From the NCBI GenBank assembly GCA_002104935.1, contig MCGT01000030.1, positions 124,001 through 188,000 on the forward strand: a stretch of 64,000 bases of DNA, in the 5' to 3' direction. Each line of letters begins with the position of its first letter. Within the stretch, counting starts at the first letter, position 1. The notes beneath the pieces were generated by a model. The model had not been told where the DNA came from, made no database searches, and saw only the letters and a list, made by a program, of their open reading frames with translations. A program made the position numbers and the translations under genes. The stretch is from Hesseltinella vesiculosa (lineage: Eukaryota > Mucoromycota > Mucoromycetes > Mucorales > Cunninghamellaceae). Of this stretch, positions 11,796-22,432 are shown in pieces.

Positions 11796-12372
11796 TTTCA
11801 AGTGTGAAGAGAAAGAAATAGACAAAAAAGGGCAATTGTGCTAGACGTCTAAAAATTAGTGAGGTCAAAAAAATGTGGCGAAGCGATTCTAATCACGAGA
11901 TTGGCGACAGCATTTTGACCAAAGAAGATCATTTTCTTCGCTTTTCCAGAGTGACAAGAAGCAGGTGGAGGGAAGTAGGCTAAAGGTGGGTAATTTCGGA
12001 GAACAGATGTCATAAGAATGGTAGACATTGTATCGTTTCAACCAGGAGCAAGAATCCACTCTCTTGAACCTCATATTTTCTTGATCACGATCATATTGCA
12101 ATAGGTCAGTGTCGAGTAGTCATTTTAGCATTGAAGCTAGTTTGCTGAGTGCTCTAAAGGTTTGCATTGTGTCTTAAAGGCTCGGTTGATCACTTAACAT
12201 GGTTGCTTTTGATTGTAAGGGAAGGTGAGTGTCGATAGTACCTTGAGCAATGTTGGTGTCCGTGACTAGCTGCTCTTCCGAAATTTCATGGCTTAAACCT
12301 GCGTCCACAGGTCATTATTGGGGTGTTTTATATACTTCCTCTTGGCAGAGCATCGTAATGTAAGGACATCCA

Positions 12373-12640
12373 TCAGGTCAAACTGATGGTCAAAAAAAAA
12401 AAAAAGAAAAAAAAAGGCATCACGCTGTTGGCGTTCATTGAAATTTCGCGTTGCTGGATATGACTTTCAGCATGCATGATAAAAGCTGGACTGCGAAGTG
12501 TTGTTGCTCGAGAGCTCAACGATTTTGATGGTGTTGTGATGTTTACGACATCGAGTTCGTCGGAGAAGCCATCATTTTCTATAGGAAACAAGAAGATATA
12601 ATTACCAGCCGTATGGCCCCCCTTTTTTATATTGTATACA
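12373..12640 (-). pseudogene. Kelch gene remnant in spacer D-E
   Basis: Nearly identical to the remnant at 2329-2580, with the same LDVVNITTPSK-like ending and loss of everything downstream. Its presence in both places fits block duplication of the spacer with its flanking genes. The remaining spacer (11796-12776) is the counterpart of 1701-2682. Confidence 0.6.
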
Positions 12641-12776
12641 GAGAGTTGGAAAGGCTGATGAGGAACATTTGTAGCGTCGGCTTGTCAAACACTTGAACGA
12701 AATGAGAATGACAAGTAGCAGTAGAAGCCAAGCTTCGTTGATTGGGAGTCTAAGCTCTGATCGATTTCCTTCTGTT

Positions 12777-14893
12777 TTATTTCGCCTGCGATGGATCGCG
12801 GCCAAAAGGCTTATTGAGTCCTTCAAAAGGCTTGGTGGACCATTCAACAGGCTTGTCAGATGCCTCATTAGACTGGGTGTGGGCTTCAAACGGCTTTTCT
12901 GGCGATTCAAAAGGCTTAGCTCGGTCTTGAGATGGTATAGGTGACCCTTCAAGTGGCTTGCTTTTGGCTGGAAGGCCTTGATTGTCAGACACGACGGCAG
13001 CGCCTTCTGGACTGTCGGTGTCAATGTCCTGTTGCTGCTCCAATAGTTCGTTACGTGGATCGGTTTCCAAGGCTTCGCTTATGAGTTGCCGGTTCTTGTT
13101 TTTCCCAATGTACCAGAGGACAAAAGCACCAATCACGCCTAACTGAATAAAGAAAATGGCATCAGTCTCTTCCCCTGGACAGGCATAGCATATTTGCGTC
13201 TTTAGAGATGACTTACAACAGCTACCACCGAACCAACAGCAATGCCAGCAATGTCACTGACGGAGAGCGAAGAGCTATCGTTATCAGGACTGCTTCCTTG
13301 TGAGCCATTGCCCTGCGCTCCACTGCCCTGCGTCGGTGGTGGAGAGTTGTTGTTCACAAGCCAGGCCATCTTCGATGGTGTTGTGACGTTCAAGATATCA
13401 ACGCGGCCATTCGGAATGTCGGTGGAAGGGCTACCAAAGAGAAAGAAGATAAAGCTTTCGCCAGTGGGTCGTGTATAGAGCACAGCAGAGTTGTCTCGGA
13501 CATCGTGCAATGTTTGGCTAACAAGGTTCTGCCTAGCATCAGAAATGGTGTTTTGGGCGTAGTCGTAAATAAGCGCATAATCGCTCGGAGCTTGTCCCCA
13601 TTTTCAAACATGAATGAAATTGTGAGTTTAAAATCAAAGCCTTTGAGAGCAAAAAGAACAAGGAGAATTACCACCGATATGAACATTATCGAAGCCGCCA
13701 AAAATGAGGATGCTGGTAGTATTTGGTACTGGAAAAGGTGATGAGCCTCTTATTATTTCAATTTTTTTTTTCTATTTCTTTTCATTACAGAGAGTTGCTG
13801 TGTGGCGGGAACGAGCTTGCCCGATATCTGGGGTCATTCGTTTGGGTGTCAGCGTTTGCCATTGAGACGAAGCAAGATTGAAGGACCAGATGTTGAGATC
13901 GGATGGATCTGTTTCGCCAATAGGGGTAATACTAAATGGAGGCAAAGTAAAACCGCCAATGATGTAAATGGCCGATCCGTCTGCTGCCAAAGTAGCCGTG
14001 TGCTCGTAGCGCGTTGCATTGCCAGGCGTGTTTGCGTTGATCACCGACATTTGATTCTTGTTAAGTTGATATATTTTTGTTATTTTTGGTGATGTATTTT
14101 CTATTGTTTTGCAAAAAGATGGGCTTACCGATGCTACATTGTACATCAAAACGCTTGCGCTAACGACATAAAACTCTCTGTTGAAAAAAAAAAATAACGG
14201 AAGAGAACTGAGTAAGGCGGAGATGCAACAGGATCCCCTTTTGTTTCTTACCCCTTTTGTTCGAATACATTTCCGCCGCCAAACATCCACACATCACCCG
14301 AGGGTAATGTCACGCCTGCGCTTAGGTACCTATGATAGAAAAATAATGAACCTATGCCATTGTAATAAAAACCTTTCATATCTGGTTTTTTCTTTTTTTT
14401 TCTGTACGAACGTTGTAAATATGGTAGAATTGGTGGGATCGGTGATGGTCTGGATGATACTGTTATCCATGGGATTCATCAAGTAGCCTAGGGATGTACC
14501 CATATAGTTCGAGTCTCCACCAAAGACAAAGACGCTGGGGGTGTTCGATGGCGATTGGACAGTGGTGACGACCATTTCATGAGTACACACGGCGGAGTCT
14601 GAAACGGTCCAGTTAAGGGTGAAGATCAGCTCAAAATTGAAATCATCCAGGTCAAGTCGTCGAGTGATGTTGTTGCAGAATAACTTGTGGTGGTTGTCCC
14701 GACCCCCAATACAGTAAATGCTCTGTCCTATGAGTGTGCATCCTATGACAGCAAAATAATAGGATGTTGGTGGTCGCCCTTTTTAAGGCCAATACAGACC
14801 TGCGCCAGAGGGAGGGTCCAATGTAGGCATGTTTGTGAATTGGCCTTGGCATGAAGCTACAAGTAGAATGACAATGAACGCAGTAAAGAACAT
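12777..14893 (-). CDS. Kelch copy E: kelch membrane protein with full KPFE tail
   Basis: ATG at 14893-14891 (MFFTAFIVILLVASCQG). Six kelch motifs (SIYCIGG, VFVFGG, VWMFGG, AIYIIGG, SILIFGG, FIFFLFGS) are spread over short exons; the last has GS in place of GG. The stalk is SPPPTQGSGAQGNGSQ. The helix continues across the intron as LGVIGAFVLWYIG, and the lysine stretch GKNKNRQ is in frame, so the tail is translated to 12777. The tail carries KSKPLEGSPIPSQDR, AKPFESPE, KPFEAHTQSNE, KPVEWST, KPFEGLN and KPFGRDPS. It forms with B the in-frame subgroup and is the most divergent member, lying at the 5' border of the array. Function is not known; a surface receptor or adhesin-like role is inferred from topology only. 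Confidence 0.85.
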
Positions 14894-15340
14894 GATTTTC
14901 AAATGTTTTGAAGTGAAATAAAACGAAAGAGAGGAACTTGCCCTGGTCTGATAAAGGTTAGATCCATATTGATTGGCGGAAGCTGAAGAGTTTGTGGCAA
15001 TGCTTCTGTGTCCAACGATGGAGAATTCTAGTTGCTCGGATCTGCAAAGAAGGTTAGTTCCTTCCGTGTGGGTCCGAATGACCGGCAATTCAGTCAAACA
15101 AATACACTTTATGAGATACAAATATATATATATATGAAGAGAAGGCAAAAGGGGGGGGGTATGCAAATGGCGGAGAGGAGGGAAAGGCCATATAGACTAA
15201 AGAAAAAAAAAGGAGGAAGTAGGAATCCATAGTTGTTTTGAAAAAAAAAAGCAAAGGGCAAAGGATGCAGAATCATATAAAACATGGTGGGAGAGAAAAG
15301 ATGTGTACAAAAAAAAGGAGGGTACATCCAGAGAGAGAGA
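14894..15340. other. Spacer between array and glycosyltransferase
   Basis: Low-complexity purine-rich sequence with (TA)n near 15122-15134, a G9 run near 15151, and A runs. It should hold the promoter of kelch copy E and the 3' end of the glycosyltransferase. No gene seen. Confidence 0.5.
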
Positions 15341-17818
15341 TCACCCTACGACCACTGTTTCAACCTTTGGTTTTTGAGCAGGCAGAGACCGAGGAAGACA
15401 CATATCACATGAAGGGTTCTTCGTGGATTTGTAGTTACGTCGATTGGAGGCCATAGACATAGCATAGACATGCTGGTATTCATGCAAAGGGCCGAGGCCG
15501 CGTCGGTCCCAGTTGAGAGCCATGGCATGCGAGATCATGCGCAAATGGTATTCTTCACGGAGAGCTTTGCTGGCAAGTAGGCGTTGGTAGTCCAAGGCGG
15601 CGTCACGGATGGCTTCTTGTAAAGAGGAACCATCCTTGAAAAGGTAGGCATTGTAGTACTCGGACGAGGTGACGGTCGGTTCCTTTGTGGTTTTGTTGCG
15701 CTGGAGGCGGATACGTCGAGGTTGAGGGTTCAAGGGTGCATTTGTTTCGGGGTCGAGCTGCATCAAAGGCCGGTCGATCAGGAACTCTTGGAGGCCGCCC
15801 ACGCCTGTGGAAATCACACCTGCACCAAACATCATCCCTTCGGCTGCGACCAGGCCAAAGCTTTCGGTTTGGCTGGGCACAAAGACAAAGTCGGCAGCGG
15901 CACGGCAGAAAATGGACCATTGACGATGCTGTTTGGGTGTGGTCAAGAGATGGACGTGATCGGGGTACTTGTCACGCAGCTGTTCCAGTTTGGCGAGCGG
16001 GTAGTTGTTTTCCTGCCCCAGCATCACAAAAGTCATGTTGTTGGCGATAAAGTGCTCGACAGCAGCGTCAAACCAAGCAAGGCCCTTGTTGTATTGGAAC
16101 CGGCCAACAAACAAGACAAGCGGGCGCTTAAGATCGGCATCGGAGAGTAGCTTGCGGCGTACCAGGAACCGTTTGGCGCGATCTTTAGCTGTGGCAACGT
16201 AGTCGTTCGGGGCCGCGGACATTTTCCACACCCAGGGCGTAGGTGCGGCAAGGGTGGAGGTAGAGGGAGAAGCAAGGCTGGCGGTTGTCAGGTTGCTGTT
16301 GGTATGGAGGAGGTCATCAGCAAACTCGGGAAACTGCAATTTGCGAGCAATGAGCTTGTCGAACTGGAAGGGGCTGATGTGGGAAAAGTCGAGGCCATTG
16401 CTGATGCCGAAGAAACGATGGCGCTGGGCTTTCTGCAAAAGCTGATCCATAATGAGCTCCTTCAAATAGAAATCCAGCGAGCCTTGGACCATGTTGGCGG
16501 CCATGGTACGGCTGACAAAAGTCACCATATCGGCGCGTTGGATACCGATACTGGACATAAACATACGGTCGCCGTGGATAAAGGAGGCATCGTCGTTGTG
16601 AACACTCTCTTGTTCCGAGAACTTGAGCACGTTGCCGACCGTGTTGGTGTACTGCAGTTCGTCGAGGTAGTCATGCATGGTATAGACAATGGCTGGTGGG
16701 TTTGGTCCGAGGTTGTTGAGGCGTCGTTGATCATCAAGCCATTTGGCGACAAAAGCATTGGTGGCACCATGGATGTGGACGACATCGATATGGGGCGGCT
16801 GGCGGAGGAGTGGGGCGAACAGGGATTCTTCATCGACGGCGGTGGCTTGGTGGGCCAAGAAGTGGGCAGCTGCCTTGGCAAAGTATTGGTCGCGCCATTC
16901 CTGGGGTAGACCTCTTGGGGAGCTGTAGATCTGAAGGCTGTTGCGGCAGCGGAAGGCCTGGCTGAAAGGGTTTCGGTTACCGGGGCCGATCAGATACACA
17001 GGCACACGTGCATGATGGGGGATGATGATTTCAGGAGCACGAGTGTTATTGACAAGAGTGCCGTCGGGCAGAACGGTGGCAGTGTTGTTGATGGGTGCGG
17101 GAGGGTCAAAGACGTGCATCATGCGCCACACACGGAATTCAATTGGCATGAGGCGGCCTTGCTTGTCGCGCAGGTCCATGACCAGGTCGACGACTCGGTC
17201 CATGTCGAATTTGTTTTTTAAAAACGAATAATAGGGCATGACAACAGCGACCTCAGCATGGCCAGATTGCTGTTGGGCAGTGGCGAGTGAAGTGACGACC
17301 GAGCCCAGGCCACCCATCGTGGCTGGGCCGAATTCTTTGGTGACATGGTAGACAGTGGCGCCTTTGGCGAGGATGGCTCGAGCGGCTGTGGAACTGGCAA
17401 TATCAAAGTGCTGGTAGGGTATGGAAGGGAATTGACGAACGGCTAATGATTGACCACACAAAATAAAATAGAAAAATAAAGAAAGAAAATCGGTGAGATG
17501 TTGACTACGCAGTAAAAGAAAAAAAAAAAAAAAAAACTTACATATACGGATGGGAGGAGGCAAATCGTGAAGCCATTGGTAGCCCAGGGTCAGAGCAATG
17601 GTTTCACCAAGAGCTACCAGACCAAGGAACAGAGAGAGTAGATGCCACCAGCGCCATTTCTTATCATATTTTGAAAAAAAGGGAGACGATGTAGGCGGGG
17701 GAAGGCGGGTAGGTTGGGCGTAAGTGACAGTGTTGGTGCCTTTTCGAAACGATGGCTTCTTGGTGGAGTGTGAAATGCCGTTGGGAGGAGGTGATGAAGG
17801 TGTCAAAGGAGGTGACAT
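15341..17818 (-). CDS. Membrane-anchored GT5 (starch/glycogen-synthase-like) glycosyltransferase
   Basis: Start chosen at ATG 17818 (MSPPLTPSSPPP). One intron at 17443-17541, with GTAAGT donor and ATTAG acceptor, joins PPIRI to SVRQFPSIPYQ and gives a protein of 792 residues. Residues 1-57 are Pro/Ser/Lys-rich, residues 58-80 form a membrane helix (WWHLLSLFLGLVALGETIAL), and the rest is a two-domain GT-B fold. The N-terminal domain has HVTKEFGPATMGGLGSVV, equivalent to the K-x-G-G-L glucan-binding motif of starch synthases with Met replacing the x-position context. The C-terminal domain has FVGRFQYNKGL, FVPSQTESFGLVAAEGM and GAGVISTGVGGLQEF, the donor-sugar pocket with the conserved Glu. Type II membrane topology suggests a Golgi or surface enzyme rather than cytosolic glycogen synthase. 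The product, possibly an alpha-glucan or wall glycan, is inference. Confidence 0.8.
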   Translation of the reverse strand: MSPPLTPSSPPPNGISHSTKKPSFRKGTNTVTYAQPTRLPPPTSSPFFSKYDKKWRWWHLLSLFLGLVALGETIALTLGYQWLHDLPPPIRICKFFFFFFLLLRSQHLTDFLSLFFYFILCGQSLAVRQFPSIPYQHFDIASSTAARAILAKGATVYHVTKEFGPATMGGLGSVVTSLATAQQQSGHAEVAVVMPYYSFLKNKFDMDRVVDLVMDLRDKQGRLMPIEFRVWRMMHVFDPPAPINNTATVLPDGTLVNNTRAPEIIIPHHARVPVYLIGPGNRNPFSQAFRCRNSLQIYSSPRGLPQEWRDQYFAKAAAHFLAHQATAVDEESLFAPLLRQPPHIDVVHIHGATNAFVAKWLDDQRRLNNLGPNPPAIVYTMHDYLDELQYTNTVGNVLKFSEQESVHNDDASFIHGDRMFMSSIGIQRADMVTFVSRTMAANMVQGSLDFYLKELIMDQLLQKAQRHRFFGISNGLDFSHISPFQFDKLIARKLQFPEFADDLLHTNSNLTTASLASPSTSTLAAPTPWVWKMSAAPNDYVATAKDRAKRFLVRRKLLSDADLKRPLVLFVGRFQYNKGLAWFDAAVEHFIANNMTFVMLGQENNYPLAKLEQLRDKYPDHVHLLTTPKQHRQWSIFCRAAADFVFVPSQTESFGLVAAEGMMFGAGVISTGVGGLQEFLIDRPLMQLDPETNAPLNPQPRRIRLQRNKTTKEPTVTSSEYYNAYLFKDGSSLQEAIRDAALDYQRLLASKALREEYHLRMISHAMALNWDRRGLGPLHEYQHVYAMSMASNRRNYKSTKNPSCDMCLPRSLPAQKPKVETVVVG

Positions 17819-18448
17819 CTCGAACTGACAGCAAGTATAAGTGATGCCTTGTAAAGAATGGGAAGGGTGGAAGTAGACACAGACGGGAAGAAAGAAAAAG
17901 GAAAACAAAGACAAAAAAGGTGCAATTACTGAAGAGCTCCATTTTAAGTTTCCACGCCAGCGCGGACCTTTTTTTTTTTTTTTTTTTTTTTGCAATGAGA
18001 ATCCGTGTTTGACCAATCAAGGCAAATCTTTACCAACAGGAAAACTGAACTATGCTAATTTTGGAGGAATTAATACTTTATTATTGAAAAACAAGCGAAA
18101 CCCTGGTGTGGAAAAATGGAGGTTCTAGTTTCTTTGTTCATTTTTCTACTTTTGATCATTTTCTGCAGAAACTAACATTGCGACATTTTGTAGGTTTGAA
18201 CCATTCATTTTTTTTTTCAATGAAGTGCCTATTTTAAGTAGCAGTAACAAGCACATGCATGACAGGTTTTGCGGTGCTCTGATTGCCTGCGACCTTCCCC
18301 TTTTTTTCCATCAGCCGCCTTTGAGATTTCTATTTTTCGAAAAAGTTTTCCAATCTGGATAAGTTTAGCCCTTGCACAAATTTGGAAACTTGCCACGGAC
18401 CCCTCGATATACTTCACGGTCCCAAGCTTTTTATTTTATTTTGAAAAT
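17819..18448. other. Spacer upstream of GT5 gene and downstream of YPP1 gene
   Basis: Contains about 22 T at 17970-17991, then ACCAATCA at 18013-18020, roughly 195 bp upstream of the GT5 start codon, which may act as a CCAAT-type element. No coding region supported. Confidence 0.4.
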
Positions 18449-21400
18449 CTAAGTACAAGTGGGCAAAAGAGTGAATGGTTGGATGGGTTGCGTTTCGTCT
18501 AATTCTAAGGCATAAAATAAATAATTCTTGCTTTGTTGTAGGCGTTGGGTTTGTCCATAAATGTCACCCAAGCGGAACCTGTCGATTGGCAAAAAAAAAA
18601 AAAGTTGAGTTATCCAGTTCAATGAAGGTTGCCGTGGCCGAGGAAGCTACAGCGACGAGAGGAGATGAAGTACTATCTTACCATGCTTCGGTACAATCCC
18701 AACCTGTGCCTTGCGTGATGGTATCCAGAATGCCTTCGGCCATGGCCAGCTGGTTCCTCTCCATATATGATTTGGCGAGCCACAGTCGACAGTCCAAATC
18801 CAGTGCATCCGCCACCATCCCTTTTCGGAAAGCATCTGTGGCGTCTTCGTATTGGCTTAAACGAAGATGAACCTTGCCCAGCGCACACCATACTCGAGAT
18901 TCCGTGGTCCAATTCACTTTTTCAGCTTCTTCAATTGCTTTGAGTGCTTCGTCCAGTCGGTCTTGATCTAAAAACAAATCGGCAGCTTGGATCCAAAGCA
19001 GACAAAGAACGTGTCGCATGCGTTTGCGCTGGATAAACGTAAAAGTGGTGTGTCCTGCCAATGCCTCGGTGTCATAGATGGATTTGTTGCTTGCTACTGA
19101 CAGTGACCCGCTATGAAACGAGGCTTTCGATCCATTGCCTAGACATGATGAAAGAATAAGTCGCTGTGGCTTTTTTTCTTTATATTTTTTTTTTACCGCT
19201 TTCACCGATGGACAGCTTCGAATGAGATTTGCGTTTGCGCAGTAGACCTTTGAGTTTGTAAGTGCCTTTTTTCGAGTTTGCCTTGGCCGATTGATAGTGA
19301 TGGCTGGAGAGAATCATGGCCAGGTGGTGCTTGGGGCGGCGTTGCTGTAGGCGATGCAAGGACGAGGTGGAACCGTCGGCTAGTAAAGATGAGGAAGTGC
19401 CGTTCGATGACGATTCAGCTAGGTTGCCTAGCGATCCCGAGACAACCAGATCGCGCTGAAACGTCGCTTGGGATGCATGAAGACCATTGGAAGCAGCTGC
19501 GGCGTTGTCGGCGGACGTCTGCGCAATGGAACCACCGTGGGGGCTGTCGATGTCGGGATCCATCAGCGCAAGACGTCCATAGAGAGTGAACAGCTCTTCT
19601 TGACACGTCAGGGCTTTGTCATTGCCATGAACCAGAGCTACCAGGCGGATGTGGGTCAGTTTGAGCATAAGCAGATGGACATAGTCCTCGGTATCGTCAT
19701 GACGTCTAGCCTCTTGCAGGCCCAATTCGCAGGTTTGTAGAGCCTTGGTCACATTATCTTGGCCAGGGCAGGAGTAAAGTAGCACCAGCAGATGCCAGGC
19801 TGGGATGTATTTGGCATTGAGCTCCAGGCTGCGCACAACCGCCTTCAACGCATCGTTGATATTTCGCATGTCGGCATACTGCTTGCCAAGTTGGTAATAG
19901 GTTTCCCAGGAACGGTCGTTCAAGGTCAAGGACTCTTGGAGATATTGGATAGCCATTTCATGATAAATTGGTCGTTGATCAGGATCCACAGCTGTGAGGG
20001 AGATAAAAGAAAAGAAGGCTCAGTCCTTTTCTTTATCTCCACCTAAAAAAAGTCTTACTGTGGCGAGCAAGAACACCATAGGCAGCACCGAGATTACGAT
20101 AGACACGCGCAGCAAGGGGTCGGCCAGAAGCTTGCACCCCCGCAGCTTGCAGCACGATTTTGGCCAGGTCGGCTAATTCGACGGCATGGACGCTCTTGTC
20201 TAGGTACTTGTCGTACATGCGGATGCCACGCAGCAGCACATGCAAAATGTCTTCAACGGACTCCTTGTCATCGGTGCGTCGTGCAGCAATGGTGCTTGGG
20301 CGCCGGCGATGTCGGGTATCGGGAGCGGAAGGGGCGGCGGAGATGTTCTCGCCAGGAAAGGATGGGCGATGATGGGTGGCTTGCACAGGAGTATCTGGGA
20401 TGGCGTCGTCGGCCAGCTGCTTCAAAAGCGCTTTGTCGGGCATCGGCAGTGGCGTCAGTTTGCCGGTCGGGTCAAGGATGACGGCCTGCCCAAGATGTTG
20501 GGCATCCTTTGTTGCCTGGGACTGCAACCCGACAAGATATAGATAGGAGGACAGGGCATGGTCAGCCTCTTTGAATTCGCCAAGCAAGTACAGAGTGTTA
20601 AACAAATGCCGAGTGATTTTCGATGAATTGAACGTGCGCTGAGTAGCTCGGTTCAATGTCTTCCGAAGAAACCAGAAATCAAGGTCAAAGGTGAGATATT
20701 ATCCTGTGGGACGCACTCAGTTTTTACCTCTAAAAAGCTGCGCAGCTCAGTAGGTGGGTTGCCGATCATTTCAAGGTCTTCGGCCATGCGATCTACAAGA
20801 TCGAGTAGCACCACATTGGTTTGACCAGCCGAAGGGAAGGAGACTAACCCATAGACTAGCTTTTCATACACACTATACAATTGCGTCATTTCAGAGACAA
20901 ACATATCTTGTTTGTAAGCTTCATATTCGGCGCTAATTGAACAAAACAAAAGGGGAGATGAGCTGCTTCATTTCTGTCGCCGTCGGCTCTGCTTATTTTT
21001 GTCTGTGTTACGTACGGGGACATCTGCACCGAAGTATCACCGAGAGGTGGCGGCGCATAGTCTTCGTGTTGGTAGCAGTAGGATAGAAAGTCGAGCGAAT
21101 ACTTTGAGATGATTTCGCGCTTATGAATGCGCCAGTGCGTGGGCTGGGACGAAGTGAAATTTTGGTAGAGGCGCAGGGTTTGCAGGATAAGAATTGTCGA
21201 CAGGTTGGCTGCTTGCCTATTTAAATTAAAAAGAAGGGGGGGGGGGACGATGAGCAACTTCCAGGACGAAAGATATTCTCTTTGTTACCTTTGGTTCAAA
21301 AACAAGAGGGACCCGCGGTAGAGCCCTTCCTCAGCCCAATCCACCAGTACTCGATCGGTCGTCACAGATGCCTTTTCGAGATACGCTGTGAGATCTTGAT

Positions 21401-22189
21401 AGGCAATGATTGCCTTTGGTATATCGTTTGTAGATTCCAAAGACACGGCTAAAAGTTTAAAGAGAAAATAAAAAAAAAACGGACAGGGTCAGTTCCCAGT
21501 TCATGTTGTACACGGCAGGTAACAACAAAAAAACTACCCGTACCTTTAATCACCATGGCCTGCAGTTGCAAGATCCAAGAGTAGCCTGAAGCCTTGTCGT
21601 CCAGCGGCAAGGGATCAAGATTCCGCAGTGTCAGTTCGTAGTCACCACTTTCAAAGTAGCATCGAGTTGTAATGACCTATCAATGAAAGGAAAAGGCAAA
21701 CTGCCGTTTAGTAACAAGGTAGTCCTGAGAAGAGTGAGTGAAGGTCTTACCTTGACATCTAACAAGGAGCCATCAACAGCATGGAGTTGCTCCAACAAAG
21801 CCTTGACTTGCTTAGGTTGAAGGCGAGGACGAAGAGTGGCAGTGTGGGGCGCATCTTGACTGTATATGGTGGAATCGGATGCATTGACGTGAGAGTTGAT
21901 CATGGATTCCAAGGATGTCTCTGCAAGGACAGCTTGCTCGAGCGCTGCTTGCAGAGCAAATCAATAGATTCAACAAACAAAAAGGTTAATTCTCTGGCTC
22001 TCCCAAACTTGGCCAAGACGTTTGCAGTTATGCATTGCCTTGCCCCTCTTTTTGTTCTTTTCGACCGTTCTTACATGCATCGTTCGAGTATTTTTTGTAC
22101 CGCCGTGCCAGCTCAGGAATGTTTTGCCATTGGCCTTTACATCTCGCATGGTCCAAATCCTTGGCCAGCTGCATGGCTTTAGACGACAT
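18449..22189 (-). CDS. YPP1: TPR scaffold protein YPP1/TTC7 family (PI4-kinase complex)
   Basis: ATG at 22189-22187 (MSSKAMQLAKDLDHARCKGQ); about ten exons; stop at 18449. The N-terminal part has the TTC7-type helical repeats (VITTRCYFESGDYELTLRNL, GYSWILQLQAMVIK, LVDWAEEGLYRGSLL). The middle has ISAEYEAYKQDMFVSEMTQL and a Ser/Pro/Arg-rich insert. The C-terminal half has regular TPR units (SWETYYQLGKQYADMRNIND, AWHLLVLLYSCPGQDNVTKA, RVWCALGKVHLRLSQYEDAT, CRLWLAKSYMERNQLAMAEG) ending after a final intron in WFRLGDIYGQTQRLQQ and ELDETQPIQPFTLLP. In yeast, Ypp1 with Efr3 recruits the PI4-kinase Stt4 to the plasma membrane and supports endocytosis. The same role is expected here by homology. The last exon (18449-18586) was identified by splicing frame and by its match to the TTC7 C-terminal pattern. 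Confidence 0.82.
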
Positions 22190-22432
22190 TGGATAGGAAA
22201 AGAAATCGCTTCGCAAAGGAAAGAAAGAAAGAGAAAAAATCACCGGGAGCAAAAAAAGCTATTTGAGTTTGCGCGCCAACAAGCGAATGTCGGACAATGA
22301 ATTGGGCGATTCTTCTTTGGCTTTACGACAAAAAAACGACTGTTCGCTGAGCAGCGTCCTTTTTTCAATATCCTTAAATCTCATGCGTTTTGTGAAACTA
22401 CGTAAGATGACTTCATTAGCTGTAATGTGGTG

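Noticed and set aside
15722..16909. Long plus-strand frames opposite the GT5 gene
   Set aside because: They arise from the codon bias of the minus-strand enzyme; no motifs, and the catalytic frame is clear.
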